Shown piece by piece: positions 13,281-25,508 of a stretch of 64,000 nucleotides of DNA. The stretch lies in assembly GCA_942159475.1 (NCBI GenBank), contig OW804096.1, forward strand, positions 130,438,941 through 130,502,940, given 5' to 3'. Every line of letters starts with the position of its first letter. The stretch's first letter is position 1. The DNA is from Sthenelais limicola. Taxonomy: Eukaryota; Annelida; Polychaeta; Phyllodocida; Sigalionidae. The notes under the pieces are model-generated. The model did no database searches, was not told where the DNA came from, and saw only the letters and a list, made by a program, of their open reading frames with translations. The position numbers were made by a program, and so were the translations under genes.

Positions 13281-16200
13281 TGTTGTTAGACCAATTACAC
13301 TTAAGTGTGTTGTTTATTTTCGACTTTCGTTAGATATTGAGAATCTTTTTCGTTACAATATTTATAATTTTCATTTTAAAAATGTGTTGTTTATTTTAAA
13401 CTTTCGTTAGATATTGGAGATCTTTTTCGTTACAATATTTATAGTTTATATTTTACAATGTTCACGTTCTTTCCAAAATTCCTTGGATTGTATAGCACTA
13501 CCCACTGAATATCTATAATCATTCATAACCATCCTCTATACTACTCCTTTTAAGAGGTACACATTGATGGCTTATTTCGCAAGGAGGCAGAAATACGGTG
13601 TATCAATTATTTTGTTTTGCTTATTCGGGATCAAAGTATCAAACTCCTAGAGTGTGGAAATGAGGGTTGATTCTAACTTCATGACATTTGGGTTAGAAGC
13701 TACACCTATTTTCCATCAAAGCTCATCCCCTCGGCTGAAATGGATCTAATCAAAGTCCCGATTGATATCTATATAAACAGGTTTTCTAGTGAACTGTAAG
13801 CAGTGCATAATGTTCTTGTGACATAGCAGGAACGAACGGGTCGACATGGCATGGTTGATTCATTTTGGATGTGAAATATAATTAATTGAATTGAATGAAA
13901 TTAACAGTTAGATAGAAAAAGGCGAAAAATAATATAACCACAAATGTCGATTCCATCAGCCTAAACTACAATTGTCAATCAATTATTCTTGGTTTTAAAA
14001 GATGGAACTTTAAAAGTATGGGGTCAAATATTTGTTTGTTAATTTTTTTAAAGAGTAGTGTTATTATTGACTGCTATTCGTGTAGCGCAGATACGATTAA
14101 TTAAACAGTTATCTTCATGCACAGTGAACGTTGATACATGATAATATTATATGTTAAATGAACTACAAAGAGCAATTTTGGCGAACATCACTCACTGCGA
14201 TGCATAATCCCACGACATACATGTCATGTCATGTATATTCTCTATTCTTATCTTGTTTTAGAATATTTTCTGTGGTTTGACGAACGAGCTATTTTTATGA
14301 CACCAACTAGCCGATCAGACTTCCCTTTCGCCATAGTGCTTTCGAGCCTGCCCTGTTAAAATAGAGGATGTGGAATCGATTCTACCTCGCATGATCTGCA
14401 CTATTACTTTTGATTCTCGGACAGCATTGCGATCTGAGACCACCAAGGCTTATGCTGCACCTTGCCTTGTAGAGTAGGAGATACGAAGTGCATCCAACTG
14501 TGAAATAGAGTCAAACCATTAGAGAACAACAAAACCCCAGCCCTTCTCTCAGGCTCTCTGTCCCCACACACAAGGGGATTCCATTACCCGATGGTGTTTC
14601 CTCGGCGAATATTACCCATAGGTTCACGGGAATTAGTTCCACATCTTTCAATTCAGATATTCTTCTATGGGGTTCTGTGATCAGGTCTTCCTATTGTGTT
14701 CTGTTTTTAAAGAGAGAATACTAAATCGATGAAAGGACTAAAATTGTCACATTGGATTTAATTCCGTATGAGCGCATCAATTCTTTGGACAATTCTCTTT
14801 CCCTTGATAATATTTTAGTAGATCCGTTTCCCGTTGTAAATAGTTCCAGCGCGGTAGGTTTCTGTCACATGAGACTCTTTTTCTCATAAAAGTTTCATTG
14901 GTAGTTAAAATACACGACAAACTCTTGTTAACATTGAATTCCATTGTACACTTTAAATTGATGGGGTTTAGCCAAAGTTTGAACTAGCCAGAACGCTTTG
15001 TTTTCATGTAAATAAAGTCTAGAGTCAAGATCATCAGGTACAAATCCTCACGTGTTAAATTCCTCATTTATAAATAAATTTATACTGACCCAAAGTCATA
15101 ATATCGATCTGGACGAACAAATGACCACCTACCAATCAACCGAGGTCGGTACAGTAGTAGCCACTAATCTGTTTCAAAGATTCTTGCCTTGAATGAGTTT
15201 GGACTTCGGCGGTGGATCATTATTACTAGAATTCCTAATAACTGAAAGTATCCCTTTCAGTTAACATCAACGTTAACGATTTCAGATTCTTGTATAAACA
15301 TAATAAAAGCCGCAGAATATTGATAAATTCAGTCATATAATTATGTGCAAATTGGATAAGATTTTGTTTGTTGTAATAGCTGAGAATGCAGCTTTAACCT
15401 AGAGAGTTCTCAAGTAGGTCTATACTTTTATTGATGGATGAACGGAATGTAATATATTCTTAAAGCATGACCTCCACACTACTGAGCTATCTCAGGTTTC
15501 AGTTGTAATAGAAGATGTTACAAAACTTTTTCATAATGACTTCATTCTCTTTTCAGGATGAGAGTGCTAAGCCCTGGTAAATTCTCTCTCCTCACTGTCT
15601 GATCCTCATTTATATAAAAGAAACTAACTCTACACCTGAGGATTACAACCCTTTTGGGACTTCTTGGCTTATGTATGTCTAGTTCTTAAGTTTCAGCTTG
15701 CTTCACAGTCTGTCGTTTCCATAGCCATCAAGCCTGTTACCAAGGAATTATAACTGTCCTCCGACGCTCCTGAAAAACAGTCTTCTGAGCGACCTTCTAC
15801 CAGCAGAAGAAGGCACCTAAACGATCTCAATGTCAGAAAGGACTACTATCTCAATGTTCCAGGGCTATGTCTGGAGGCTTTAGTTATTCCACTGCTATCC
15901 TGGGGTGGATTTGTAGTCGGAAGGATAAAGACCTTGGATGGCCCTCCCACAACGTTGTCCAAGCTAAGAGTATACTGACCTTGGTCAATTTATAGCAAAC
16001 AAAACGGTTCTCCTACGCATGTGGGCGGATTAGAGACAGAGGCCATAGCCCCCCGTATTTTTTAAGAGATAAAACTATTTAATAACAAATTAATAGATAA
16101 AAGCCATAGATAGGTCGGTCGCAACCAGTGGTAATTAAGGAAACGTTGGAATGGAATAAACATCCTATACCCACTGTTGTCTTAAAAATGTATGGAGTCT

Positions 16201-16604
16201 TAGGTCCCAAATTGGCCTATACCGTAAATCCTATTAAAGAGCCTATATAAGGTCACCACTGTCTTCAATTCCAAACAGAATGCAAAACCATCAACATGTA
16301 TTGATTTGACGCTGCAAAAGCCTAGAAATTGTCTACGATCTCATCAGAACCTGGATTGATAAATATATTTCTCACATGAAGAAGGCTTCGGCCTTGAAAT
16401 TCTTAATTTAGATATACCCAGATATGTGATGGAATGTATCGCTGGCACTAGAGATATCCTAAATGAAGATTTACCACATACCTTCTTCAAGCATTCTTTT
16501 TCTGCCAATTTCTATCATTTATTCGGTCTCTTAAAGCCTTTCAAATGTTGATATCTCACTATAATGTGATTGATGCGAAGGGTTGCACAACCCAGTCTAT
16601 TTCG

Positions 16605-16720
16605 ATCTCCTGCATGGCGTAGTGGTAAAGGTTCTCCGAATGTCTCGGGCAGAGATTTACTGTGACTGTCAAAGTGAAAGAAGAGACAGGAAGGTCGGTT
16701 GGACGGTTAGATTCTTCCTC
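16605..16720 (+). mobile_element. tRNA-derived SINE fragment
   Basis: TGGCGTAGTGGTAAAGG at 16615-16631 is a good RNA polymerase III A box. It is followed by CGGGCAGAGATTTACTGTGA (16648-16667), which resembles a B-box region and early body of tRNA SINEs. The B box is degenerate. The open frame across it is not a gene. Confidence 0.5.
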
Positions 16721-18124
16721 ATCCATACGCTTTCCTGCCCACTTTGCGTTCTATGCACTTTGGTGACTTATATTAGAGGTAATGGAAAGTGGCAAACTTT
16801 TGACATTAGGTCGAATCTACCATAAAATATTCCTCTAGTCTGAACTCGATGCCCCAACCGTATAGCTATTCTGCATTGAGTAATGGTTAATATATCAATG
16901 AAGACGCAAAATAAAGACATGGCATTTTCCACTTGTTTACTAGACTCATTTAATCAGTAGGATTAATCTCAGCTTCTGGATAGAAGGAAAGCCCCCAGGG
17001 CTGGTATAGATATACAGTTGCTTAGATGGCATCATAGATCCATTATGGATGACTGGGAACTCTGATTAGCATCATTTCAGATTTAGGCGGCGTTGGAACA
17101 TTCATAATTGGAAACGACCCTCTAGTGAGCTAGTATTGGGCCATAGGCAATCTCTTCCTGCCTGTCCTAATGGCAGCCATCTGGTGCCTATTCAGGAAAA
17201 GGCACCCTTCCCTTCTGTTGCCGTTATATTAATGGAATCATTAAATCCTATGATCTTCATAAACCTTTGTTTTATCAACGTTTGGGTTTTCTCAAAGGCT
17301 TAGGTGGTGTTTAAGCTACCCGTAGATCAAGTGCCACAAAGTCGAGTATCTCATTTTTCATTAATCGGGAATACTAGTTTCTTGCTGGGAAAAACGATAT
17401 ATGTATGTACACGTCTTTAAGCTATATGCAGGATTGTTTCGTTCATCTCCCAATATGCCTGTAGTCTATATATTAACTCAATTATAAAATAAATGACCAC
17501 ACGTCAATAACGAAGACGTGGGGATCATGAAGGGCATTTTCACGAGTTAAATTGTTTAATGTTTGTTACCTATTCATTAGCTTAGCCTACACCTGTCATT
17601 GCTCGACAATTAAACGAAAGATTAGAAATGCCAAATTGAAATCTTCTTCAGCAACATCAAACTATTCTTAATTACTTGAAACTTTTTAATACGGCCTCAA
17701 CCCTGCTTTCAATTCATGAAAAGTGCAGACAAGGAAATAATTTCTTCACACCCTGTCAGATTGAAATTTGTAATAAAACACATTTCTCATCATCCTATCA
17801 ATTGTTTAGTTCTATCCCATCTTGGCGCCAGGAAGTATGCATTCATTTTTTGTCCGACTTTTTTCCAATCCGGGAGATTTGACAGGCGAATCTTCCACGT
17901 CTCCGTTCAGCTGTCGAACTCCAAAATATAAAACTGTCTTTTCTTGCTTTACTTGTTAATAACGCAACTGAACAATGGTTGCCAGGCAAAGAATCTCAAA
18001 GGCTTCATGAATGAAGAATCAGAAGAATATATAGGAAATCAATATATTTCGTGAATTATTTGTATAAGTATTTATTATGGCATTTTTATGGTATTCCAGC
18101 ACTGGGAAAAAACGCGTTTAAACT

Positions 18125-18310
18125 ATGAGTATCTGCGTCGGAAATCTGGTGTATCCGCAACCACACTGTGTGAGTATCTTCATGTATCTCCAATTGGGTT
18201 TAATTGTGTATCTGCGTGTATACAAATTGCAGTGGTGTATCTGTACGTATGACTTTCCTCATGTATCCTCAAACGACTGGTGTATAGATCTGCGTGTATC
18301 CACAGTGCTG
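18125..18310. repeat. Left subterminal repeats of the CACTA-like element
   Basis: GTATCTGCGTGTAT-type words recur about every 20-30 bases (for example near 18129, 18203, 18235, 18285), in inverted orientation to the minisatellite at the right end. The short open frame through them is an artefact of the repeat. Confidence 0.65.
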
Positions 18311-19332
18311 CTACTTAATTACTAAATAAACATCCACTGACTGGGGTGGGCTTATAGTACATTAGGGATGCATGGAGGTTACCACGCCCTCTAGTATCAC
18401 AGCTATTATTCTGAATGTCCATGTACATTATTCTGAGACCCAATGACACAATTATCAATCCTGTCCAGTGACTTCACCCCTCTGTTATGAGATCACTCTC
18501 CTCCTGCTCTCTCCTGTTTCTCCCCCTCCTTTTTTAATGACAACTTTACAACTGTGTATCATTCCAATAATAAAGCAGGTCATCTTCATTCAAGTTTTAA
18601 ACAACAACCCAGCACAATTTCAGCATATAGATAAAAATTCTGCGTTTTTTTCAATTGTTCCAAGTGCAATATTGTAGTTGTACAGGACTGAAAATATCTT
18701 TCCTTCCTTCGGCGCTAAGAATATACGTGATGTGTTACAGGAAAATGAGTTACAAAATTGATATATTTGCAAAGTGATTTATTCACAAGACTTCTTTGGT
18801 GGAGTGTTCTCATCTTTGGGATACTTAGAGCTACTAGTCGCATGAATACATTTACTATACATATTTCTGTATATTGCATATATATATATATCAATGCTGT
18901 GTTCTATATATATCATATCAATGCATATCTGAGGTTATCCTAAGGAGTGCATTTAATTACTTTACTATAGTGAAAGATTAATATGTGGGCCAAGGTACAA
19001 CGTTTGTGCCGCTGTTGTCTGTGGATAGGAGGAGGTGAGGACTGGAGTGGGGAGAGAGAGGCATCTACCTTGCTGAAATAAACAGGAATTATAACTATGA
19101 ATTTTACTATTCATAGTAACCATTGAAGAAACATTTATCTAATTTAATTCCTGTGATATGACTAGTACCAAAGTCATAAATAGATTAGTTATCTACTTCC
19201 AGAAAGACTTAACCGCCAAATACTTATAAATCCATTGAAAGTTGGAATATTTCTAACCGAAATAACTCAGTTACCAATACTTCAAACTAAGTTTCTCAGA
19301 TGAATTTCTTAGAAGAATACCTCTCAGAAGAA

Positions 19333-20525
19333 TAGCGGGTTCTTTACAATACACAATAGTAAGATATAATCTTGACATATCCATTCATAGCATGAACTAG
19401 TAATGTGACCAGCCAAGCAGAAAGGGGACTCCAGGGCCATATTTTCGAATTTGGGTGTATTATAGATTCTGAATCTGCATGTCCTCCTGAGTCAGTAACC
19501 GAAAAAAATAGTTGAAAATTCCCAGAATTTGCCGAGATATGGGCTTTTTTGTAAAGTTATGTCAGTGTTGCACTGAAGCTGTATTACCTCGCGAGTAGGC
19601 CCATGTGAAAAGTAATAAGAGATGATGACAAATAGTGTAAGATTGTAAAAGCTATAATTTAACGAGGTATGGAATATTCAATGGTCAGTATGTAAGAGCA
19701 CGACGCGGAACATTGTGTAATTGTTAATTGTTGTTTTTATTTTGTACTACTGTTTTTAAGAAATTAGCCTGATCTAATTTAGAACTATCTGTATGCTAAT
19801 CAGATATGTACCCATTTGTATCACTGTACTACTATTAGAAGTAACAGTAAACTAGAATAGTTTGATCAGTCGCTAAGCAGGTATAATGATTAATTTAAAA
19901 ATTCAGTGTTGTAAAACTAGTTTAGACTCAGTTTTTCGTTCTTACTTCTTATTTCTTATTTCTTATCCCTTTTTTGTGTACTAAATTTATGAGTTAACTT
20001 AGAAATATCTTGATGTAATTTAAAAATAAATTTAAAAATCAGGCTATTCTGGGAATATTCATACTGTCGTATGGAAATGTCTGTGTCCTGAATAAAAAAT
20101 TTCAAAAATCAAAAATCAAAAGTGTTCAGTAGATGATCTCAAATAGGTTGGGGAGTGACTCATTTTCCTGTGACACATCATATGTACAAAAAAATATAAA
20201 TTTTTAAAAAAAAATAAAAAAAATGACAAGGATGTACAGAAGGGGAAATGAGCGTTATAAAACTGAAAGAATTTTGTTGGTACTCCAAAAATTAGTGAGG
20301 TTACAGACTTTCAAAGTTACCTGCCTCTCAGAATTACTAATATAAACATTTGTGACAGTGACGTCGTGAATATGATGTGACTCCTAGCGGGAATAGCAGG
20401 AACTATAACTCCCGTGGGAAGGTCCCTTTCCGGGACGCTAGGGATGCTAGAGAGAGAGGAAGTATATCTGGTTCTTTACAGTAACAAGATATAATCTCGA
20501 CACATCCATACCTAGCATGAACTAA
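19333..20525. repeat. Direct duplication inside the CACTA-like element
   Basis: The segment at 19333-19400 (GGTTCTTTACAATACACAAT ... TAGCATGAACTA) recurs at 20468-20525 with small indels. A related pair, GACTGGGGTGGGCTTATAGT at 18338 and GACTGAGGTGGGTTTATAAT at 20732, suggests an older internal duplication. Confidence 0.6.
19690..20125 (+). mobile_element. Possible LINE 3' tail nested in the CACTA-like element
   Basis: An AT-rich stretch without an open frame ends in AATAAA (20093) followed by a short tandem tail TTTCAAAAATCAAAAATCAA at about 20100-20119. An AATAAA plus short tandem tail is how CR1/L2-like retroposons often end. No protein remains, so the call is tentative. Confidence 0.3.
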
Positions 20526-20801
20526 TTTCGGGACAATGAGCCCTCACTAAATACCAAAAATATCAATTTGGAAATGTTCAACGAACGTCGTCGTCACTTT
20601 TTGAACACGTTTTTATTGAGATATTGTTATGTTTATATGCACATAATCTTTATATTTGTTTCTATAGACTAGTAGGCTATAAGTATGGATCATTTGTTAA
20701 GCCAATTAATTACTGTATAAAAATAAGTAGTGACTGAGGTGGGTTTATAATATTATTACATCATTATACCTAGGGATGGGAGGCAAACTTGCTGAAAATT
20801 G

Positions 20802-20930
20802 TCTCTCCCTCACTTCCTCCTCTATCTCTCTCTACCCCCGCTCTCTTTTCCATGCTCACTCTCCATTCTCTCCCCGTTCTCTTCTCCTTCTCTTACCCAT
20901 TCCCCTCTCTCCCCATTCCCCACGTCATCA
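20802..20930. repeat. CT-rich tract inside the CACTA-like element
   Basis: About 130 bases dominated by CTC/TCC. It opens a spurious Ser/Leu/Pro-rich frame on the plus strand. Confidence 0.8.
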
Positions 20931-21494
20931 CCTCACTTTAAACGTAGAACATGTGTTATGCTATAGGGGTGGAGTGGGAGTGTGTAGCTCTAGGGATGAT
21001 GCACATACCCTGTATATCAGCGGTGGTCAGTACAAGTCTGACCAGTGGCTATCGGGGGTTAGTGAACTGTGAATAAAGCTGAAAGAATCAGTTATTGTGT
21101 TTTGAATGGTTTCCCTACCATAATGACCATCAAGAATTAGTTGTGTTATATGAGTAGTATATAGCCAAACTATCAACCCTATGCCTTGCTACTATGTACG
21201 CTTAAATAGCCAAACCAGTCACTTGAATGGGTCGTATACATGTACATGTACAGCTAGGATTATATAATGCTGGACATGCATAGTACATAACGAGGAGAAT
21301 CAATTTCTCTAGACAGACAAACCAACTTTATACACCCACATCAAGCACAGGCAGTTTGTGTTTATTCAATAATGGGATTAGTTCTGACCCAATTATTTCA
21401 CTGGGGTTTGCTGCCTTACACCAGCGTCTGTATCATATACTTTTAGGTTTGGTCCCGGTTCACTGAACACATGTATCTGCAGTAGGAGACCACA

Positions 21495-21634
21495 GCAGAT
21501 ATGCGGGGATACTCCCACTGCAGATACACAGGGATACTCCCACTGCAGATACACAGGGATACTCCCACTGCAGATACACGGGTATACTCATTACTGCATA
21601 TACACAGGGATACTCACTAGTGCAGATACTCATG
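21495..21634. repeat. 25-bp minisatellite at the right end of the CACTA-like element
   Basis: Five units of GCAGATACACAGGGATACTC-CCACT type plus a partial sixth. Two adjacent units are identical, and the outer ones diverge and change length by one base. It abuts the right terminal inverted repeat. Confidence 0.88.
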
Positions 21635-24100
21635 GTGTAAACGCATTTTTTTCCAGTGCAGCTTTTGTCCTAGGTTTATTTCACCAGATGTCCCCAAAGG
21701 ATCCCTGTAGTATTATGAGTAAATAGAAAGTGCCATATTTGAAAAAGCACATTGATGTGGAATAATAAAAAAAATTACCATCATCCTTCCTCGGTATCCT
21801 AAAGATCTATCTGAAGCCTGTAATAAAATTGTTGCACTTTTGTAGATTGGGGTCAGCTGCCAGGCAAGTAAACCATCGATTCTGCTCAATAAATAACTAT
21901 TTCCTATTTTTTCTCAACCTAGTGTACCTATGGAAAAAATACCTGGGGATATTGGATGCAATGCACTACAACCATACTGAAATGCCATTTTAAATGCCAC
22001 AAGGGCAGGTTAGAAGGAGAGGGAGGGGCAAGCAGTAGTGGTTGGCAGGTGTGGAGAAAAGGGGGCCAACAGTTGGTATCATAGCTAAATAGGAATAAAT
22101 ATGGCACCTTTAGTATTTCTCCAATTAATATAACATAGTCGGAGCTGGAGGTGATGCCATTTGTGTATATATGTATATTACAGTATTCAACCTCATATAA
22201 TTACACAAACGTATACATATCAATTTGTTCATAAATGTGAAGCCTTATTTTAACTTCATCAATCTATACTCCCACAGTAACTGTCAAGAGGCTCAGGCAG
22301 AGGTAACCCAGTTTCACCTAAAACCGTAAGCATCGTTTGGGAAATATTGATTTATTTCTCCTGCCATACAACCGAGGATTGACTGGAATTTGGCCAACTG
22401 TCCCAAATGTTAACTTTCTGTCTCGGAATTAAGATGTACACACTTCATATATCCTTGCAAGGATCCTAGATTAAGCCATGGTGTAAGTTGCTGGGTCCTC
22501 CGAGGACGCTCGCTGAGTAGAATATTTTCCTAAAATCTCCCAGTTTTTCCATTGAAAGGCGTATATAATTTAAAGAAGAAGAAATTGTGCCATGTAGAAA
22601 AAAGTTAAGAGATTCTCCTATATATATGCGAAATTCAACTGATATTTTCTGGTTTTGTGCTGTTCATCATGATTCCTATCCAAAAAGGGACCATCAAACG
22701 AACAAGTTTTGACATATTTCCAAGTACAACCTCACGTAGTCAAACTTGGGTGGGGGATCCTATACCGTTTCTGTCTTTAACTTAAAAATCCTACATTAGA
22801 ATGGCTTCTCTTGAGATGAAAAAAAATTGAGCTTGCATCAGGAGCCCATACACTTCAAATAGTGGGCGTGCTACCGACAAACAAAAAGCCAATGTAGCAA
22901 GGAGATTGTGAACGCCCTGCATGAAAAATGTTCCATGTAAAAGTGAGTTGTGACATCACCTTGGCTCTCGTTAGCTCAGCCCCGTTATATCTAATGCGGC
23001 ATTAACAGTTGCACAGCATACCCCGCAGAATAGAGACGAGGAATATATTTGTACATTTTGTGCACAATGCTAGCCGTGTAGAGATTTCTCCCTGATGCCA
23101 CCAGACACACCCATTAGAATAGGCCCAAACATATTATTTCTGTAAATACAAAGTTCCCAACTATTTACGCTCGCTTTAGAGATTAACATTAAATTTGATA
23201 ATCCAAGAGACAAGCAGCTATTTAGGTACAATTAATTTGATTTAAATATTAATGATATATTGATATTTGATTGAGTATGATTAAATAAGAACCGACAACT
23301 ACTATGAAATTGTAGCTATAGACGCCAATATTTTGACCCGATTTCAGAGTTTATAATAAGTCTAAATGTAATAAGTCTTAATATCTAGTAGCATAGTGTA
23401 TTATCAATCCAAGCCGTGAACAAGCTAAAGGTTATTTTGAAGTGTTGTATATCAAAGTAAAAGACTATGAACTTTTATGAGATGACAGGTATCTTAAATT
23501 TTGAAATGAGAATGATATAGTAAAGGTCAGTAAAGTCAGTAAAGGTTATTATAAATGTTATATGGGTAAGTTTTTAGTAACATGTTGGAAGTATCCTGTC
23601 ATTACTTCCTTTTGTCATCTTTTCTACTATTATTATCAGTATAAATCATGCAGGTTAGCTTTACATGGTTAATCCCGAAGCTGAAGTATCTGTTTATCCC
23701 GAGATTAAGAGCTTATAAATCCATACTCCTCATCTAAATAGAGTGTCTGTTTATACATAGTGTATTTCCGTTGATGAATTAGAATCCTTAGGAGGAAATG
23801 TCAGAATATCCGAAACTCACGCAAGCTTGTATCGTAGATTGGAAGCAACTTTCCACAACTTGGTGGCATCAATGGGAACTCATCATCTGTTATCATTTAT
23901 TTCTGGCAACAATCTATAAAGCCTTTGCACTCCACTGTCCTTTCAGCAATCGATTCTGATGAGTGGATACCAAGTTGATAGGAGAACTGCCACCGGTTGG
24001 AATACACTGTGTCCTTAGTGATAAGACAACAATAGGCTCTTCGTTCTAATGGATAACTTAGTAGATAGACGTCTCCTTAAACCGCACCAGACATAGGAAA

Positions 24101-24335
24101 TTACTCAAATCTTCCCCGATACATCAAATGAGAAGAAACAGTCAAATAGATCTATATAATAGCTTATCAGCCATATCGAAGGTGCTTTCTTAAAATGAAT
24201 GAGGAGCTTATTTATTTCCACTAAATAATTATTCAAATCTTTGCCAATACATCTAATGGAAAGAAGCAGAGTCAAGTCGGTATAATAGCTTATCAACCAT
24301 ATAAAAGATATGATTCTGATATGAATGAGGATATA
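24101..24335. repeat. About 128-bp tandem duplication
   Basis: TTACTCAAATCTTCCCCGAT (24101) and TTATTCAAATCTTTGCCAAT (24229) start two diverged copies. Each contains ATAATAGCTTATCA(G/A)CCATAT and ends at AATGAATGAGGA / TATGAATGAGGA. The 63-residue minus open frame spanning both is itself repetitive and not a gene. Confidence 0.8.
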
Positions 24336-24666
24336 ATATGTATGTCACAACTAGCTTAACTGTTACCAACCATGCAACTAACTGATCCACGCTATGCGTA
24401 ATGTTTTGGAAAACCACATGTGATTTCTGCAGAGTGACGTCACTACATGCTTCACGGAGACGTGAATTAAGGCATTGTTAATTTCATAGTTTCATGTTGG
24501 CATAAATATGTTTCATATCGGGGACGATCGCACAAGGTAATTTCACCGTTTAAACTTCATTTAAACACTTCGCCACTCTCGATGATACATACATTTTCAC
24601 TTCTCGTGTGTTTGATGCACTATTTCAGAACAACCGCGAGGTTGGTCCTGGGTAAGACCTTAAAGT

Positions 24667-24740
24667 GCCTTTCTGTCTCTCCTTCTCTTTCTCTCTCTCC
24701 TTCTCTTTCTCTCTCTCCTTTCTTCTCTATCTCTATTTCC
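24667..24740. repeat. CT-rich simple repeat
   Basis: Imperfect TCTCTCCTTCTCTTTCTCTC units. Confidence 0.85.
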
Positions 24741-25494
24741 TTGGTATGATCATAAACTGCCTGCCTCTCAGCTCTCCCTCTCTTGACATAACCATATTAA
24801 ATGTGTTGATAAGGGTATAAAGCAACCAATTTCACTCACTCACCCACAACCGCGATGTGCATTCTATCTAAATCGCCACTTTTCCCAGTTATTATTCTTT
24901 AACAATATCTCATATTGCATACTGCAATGAAATTATGATTTTCCTATCAAACCACGCTAGATACCATTTTGCCACTCTCTATAACATTGTTACAGCTGAT
25001 TTGAGGACACTATTATTGCCCAATGGCTTATAGTATAGATCGAAATGGATTATGGAACTCTCATGATGCTAAAAACCAAGTCATTGGCGTAATTTGATCA
25101 GTCTGAATGGAGCCAGAATAGTCGGAAGCGCATGTAGCTCATCTAAGATTTCTTCCCTATGCTCCCCCGTATGAGGGGATAATGCAGAAAGAGCAGACCC
25201 TTCATAGCCTGTTTCCAGAGTCAAACCTGTGTTGACAGCCATCTTCTTGCCTTTATCACACTACCAGGCTATTAGTGTTAAAAACGGGTCCAATATAAGG
25301 CAGCCATCTACCTGTCATCGCATCTGAAAATTGCTATCCTCATTTCTAGTGGAATATCACTTCTAATATCGAGTACCTCCTCCGTAACAAAGTTGTCGTG
25401 ATGTGTATAGTAAATTGATATGCAAATTAAGCTTAGATTGTCAGGGGTATTTCTCTTCAGACATCACGGCAGACATAGGGCAAGGAGGTGGGGC

Positions 25495-25508
25495 GGGGGG
25501 GGGGGGGG
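25495..25508. repeat. G14 homopolymer
   Basis: Fourteen consecutive G preceded by GGTGGGGC. No gene adjoins it. Confidence 0.9.

Larger units (their letters stand above)
7145..18099. other. Gene-poor interval with repeats
   Basis: It holds decayed repeats at 9530-10470, a MITE at 11119, two SINE-like fragments and the weak Cys-rich open stretch at 12967. The frame at 7299-7607 has no recognisable feature and lies opposite the upstream region of the signal-peptide exon. Confidence 0.6.
18100..21658. mobile_element. CACTA/EnSpm-like non-autonomous transposon, 3.56 kb
   Basis: Termini are CACTGGGAAAAAACGCGTTT... at 18100 and the inverted counterpart ending ...TTTTTTTCCAGTG at 21658. The inverted match runs about 37 bases with a few mismatches. 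Both ends are flanked by CAG, a 3-bp target duplication. Next to each terminus lies a run of short repeats containing TATCTGC/GTGTATC in opposite orientation, typical of CACTA subterminal regions. No transposase was seen. The interior contains a LINE-like tail, a CT-rich tract and duplicated segments. The class assignment is inference from ends and target duplication. Confidence 0.7.
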
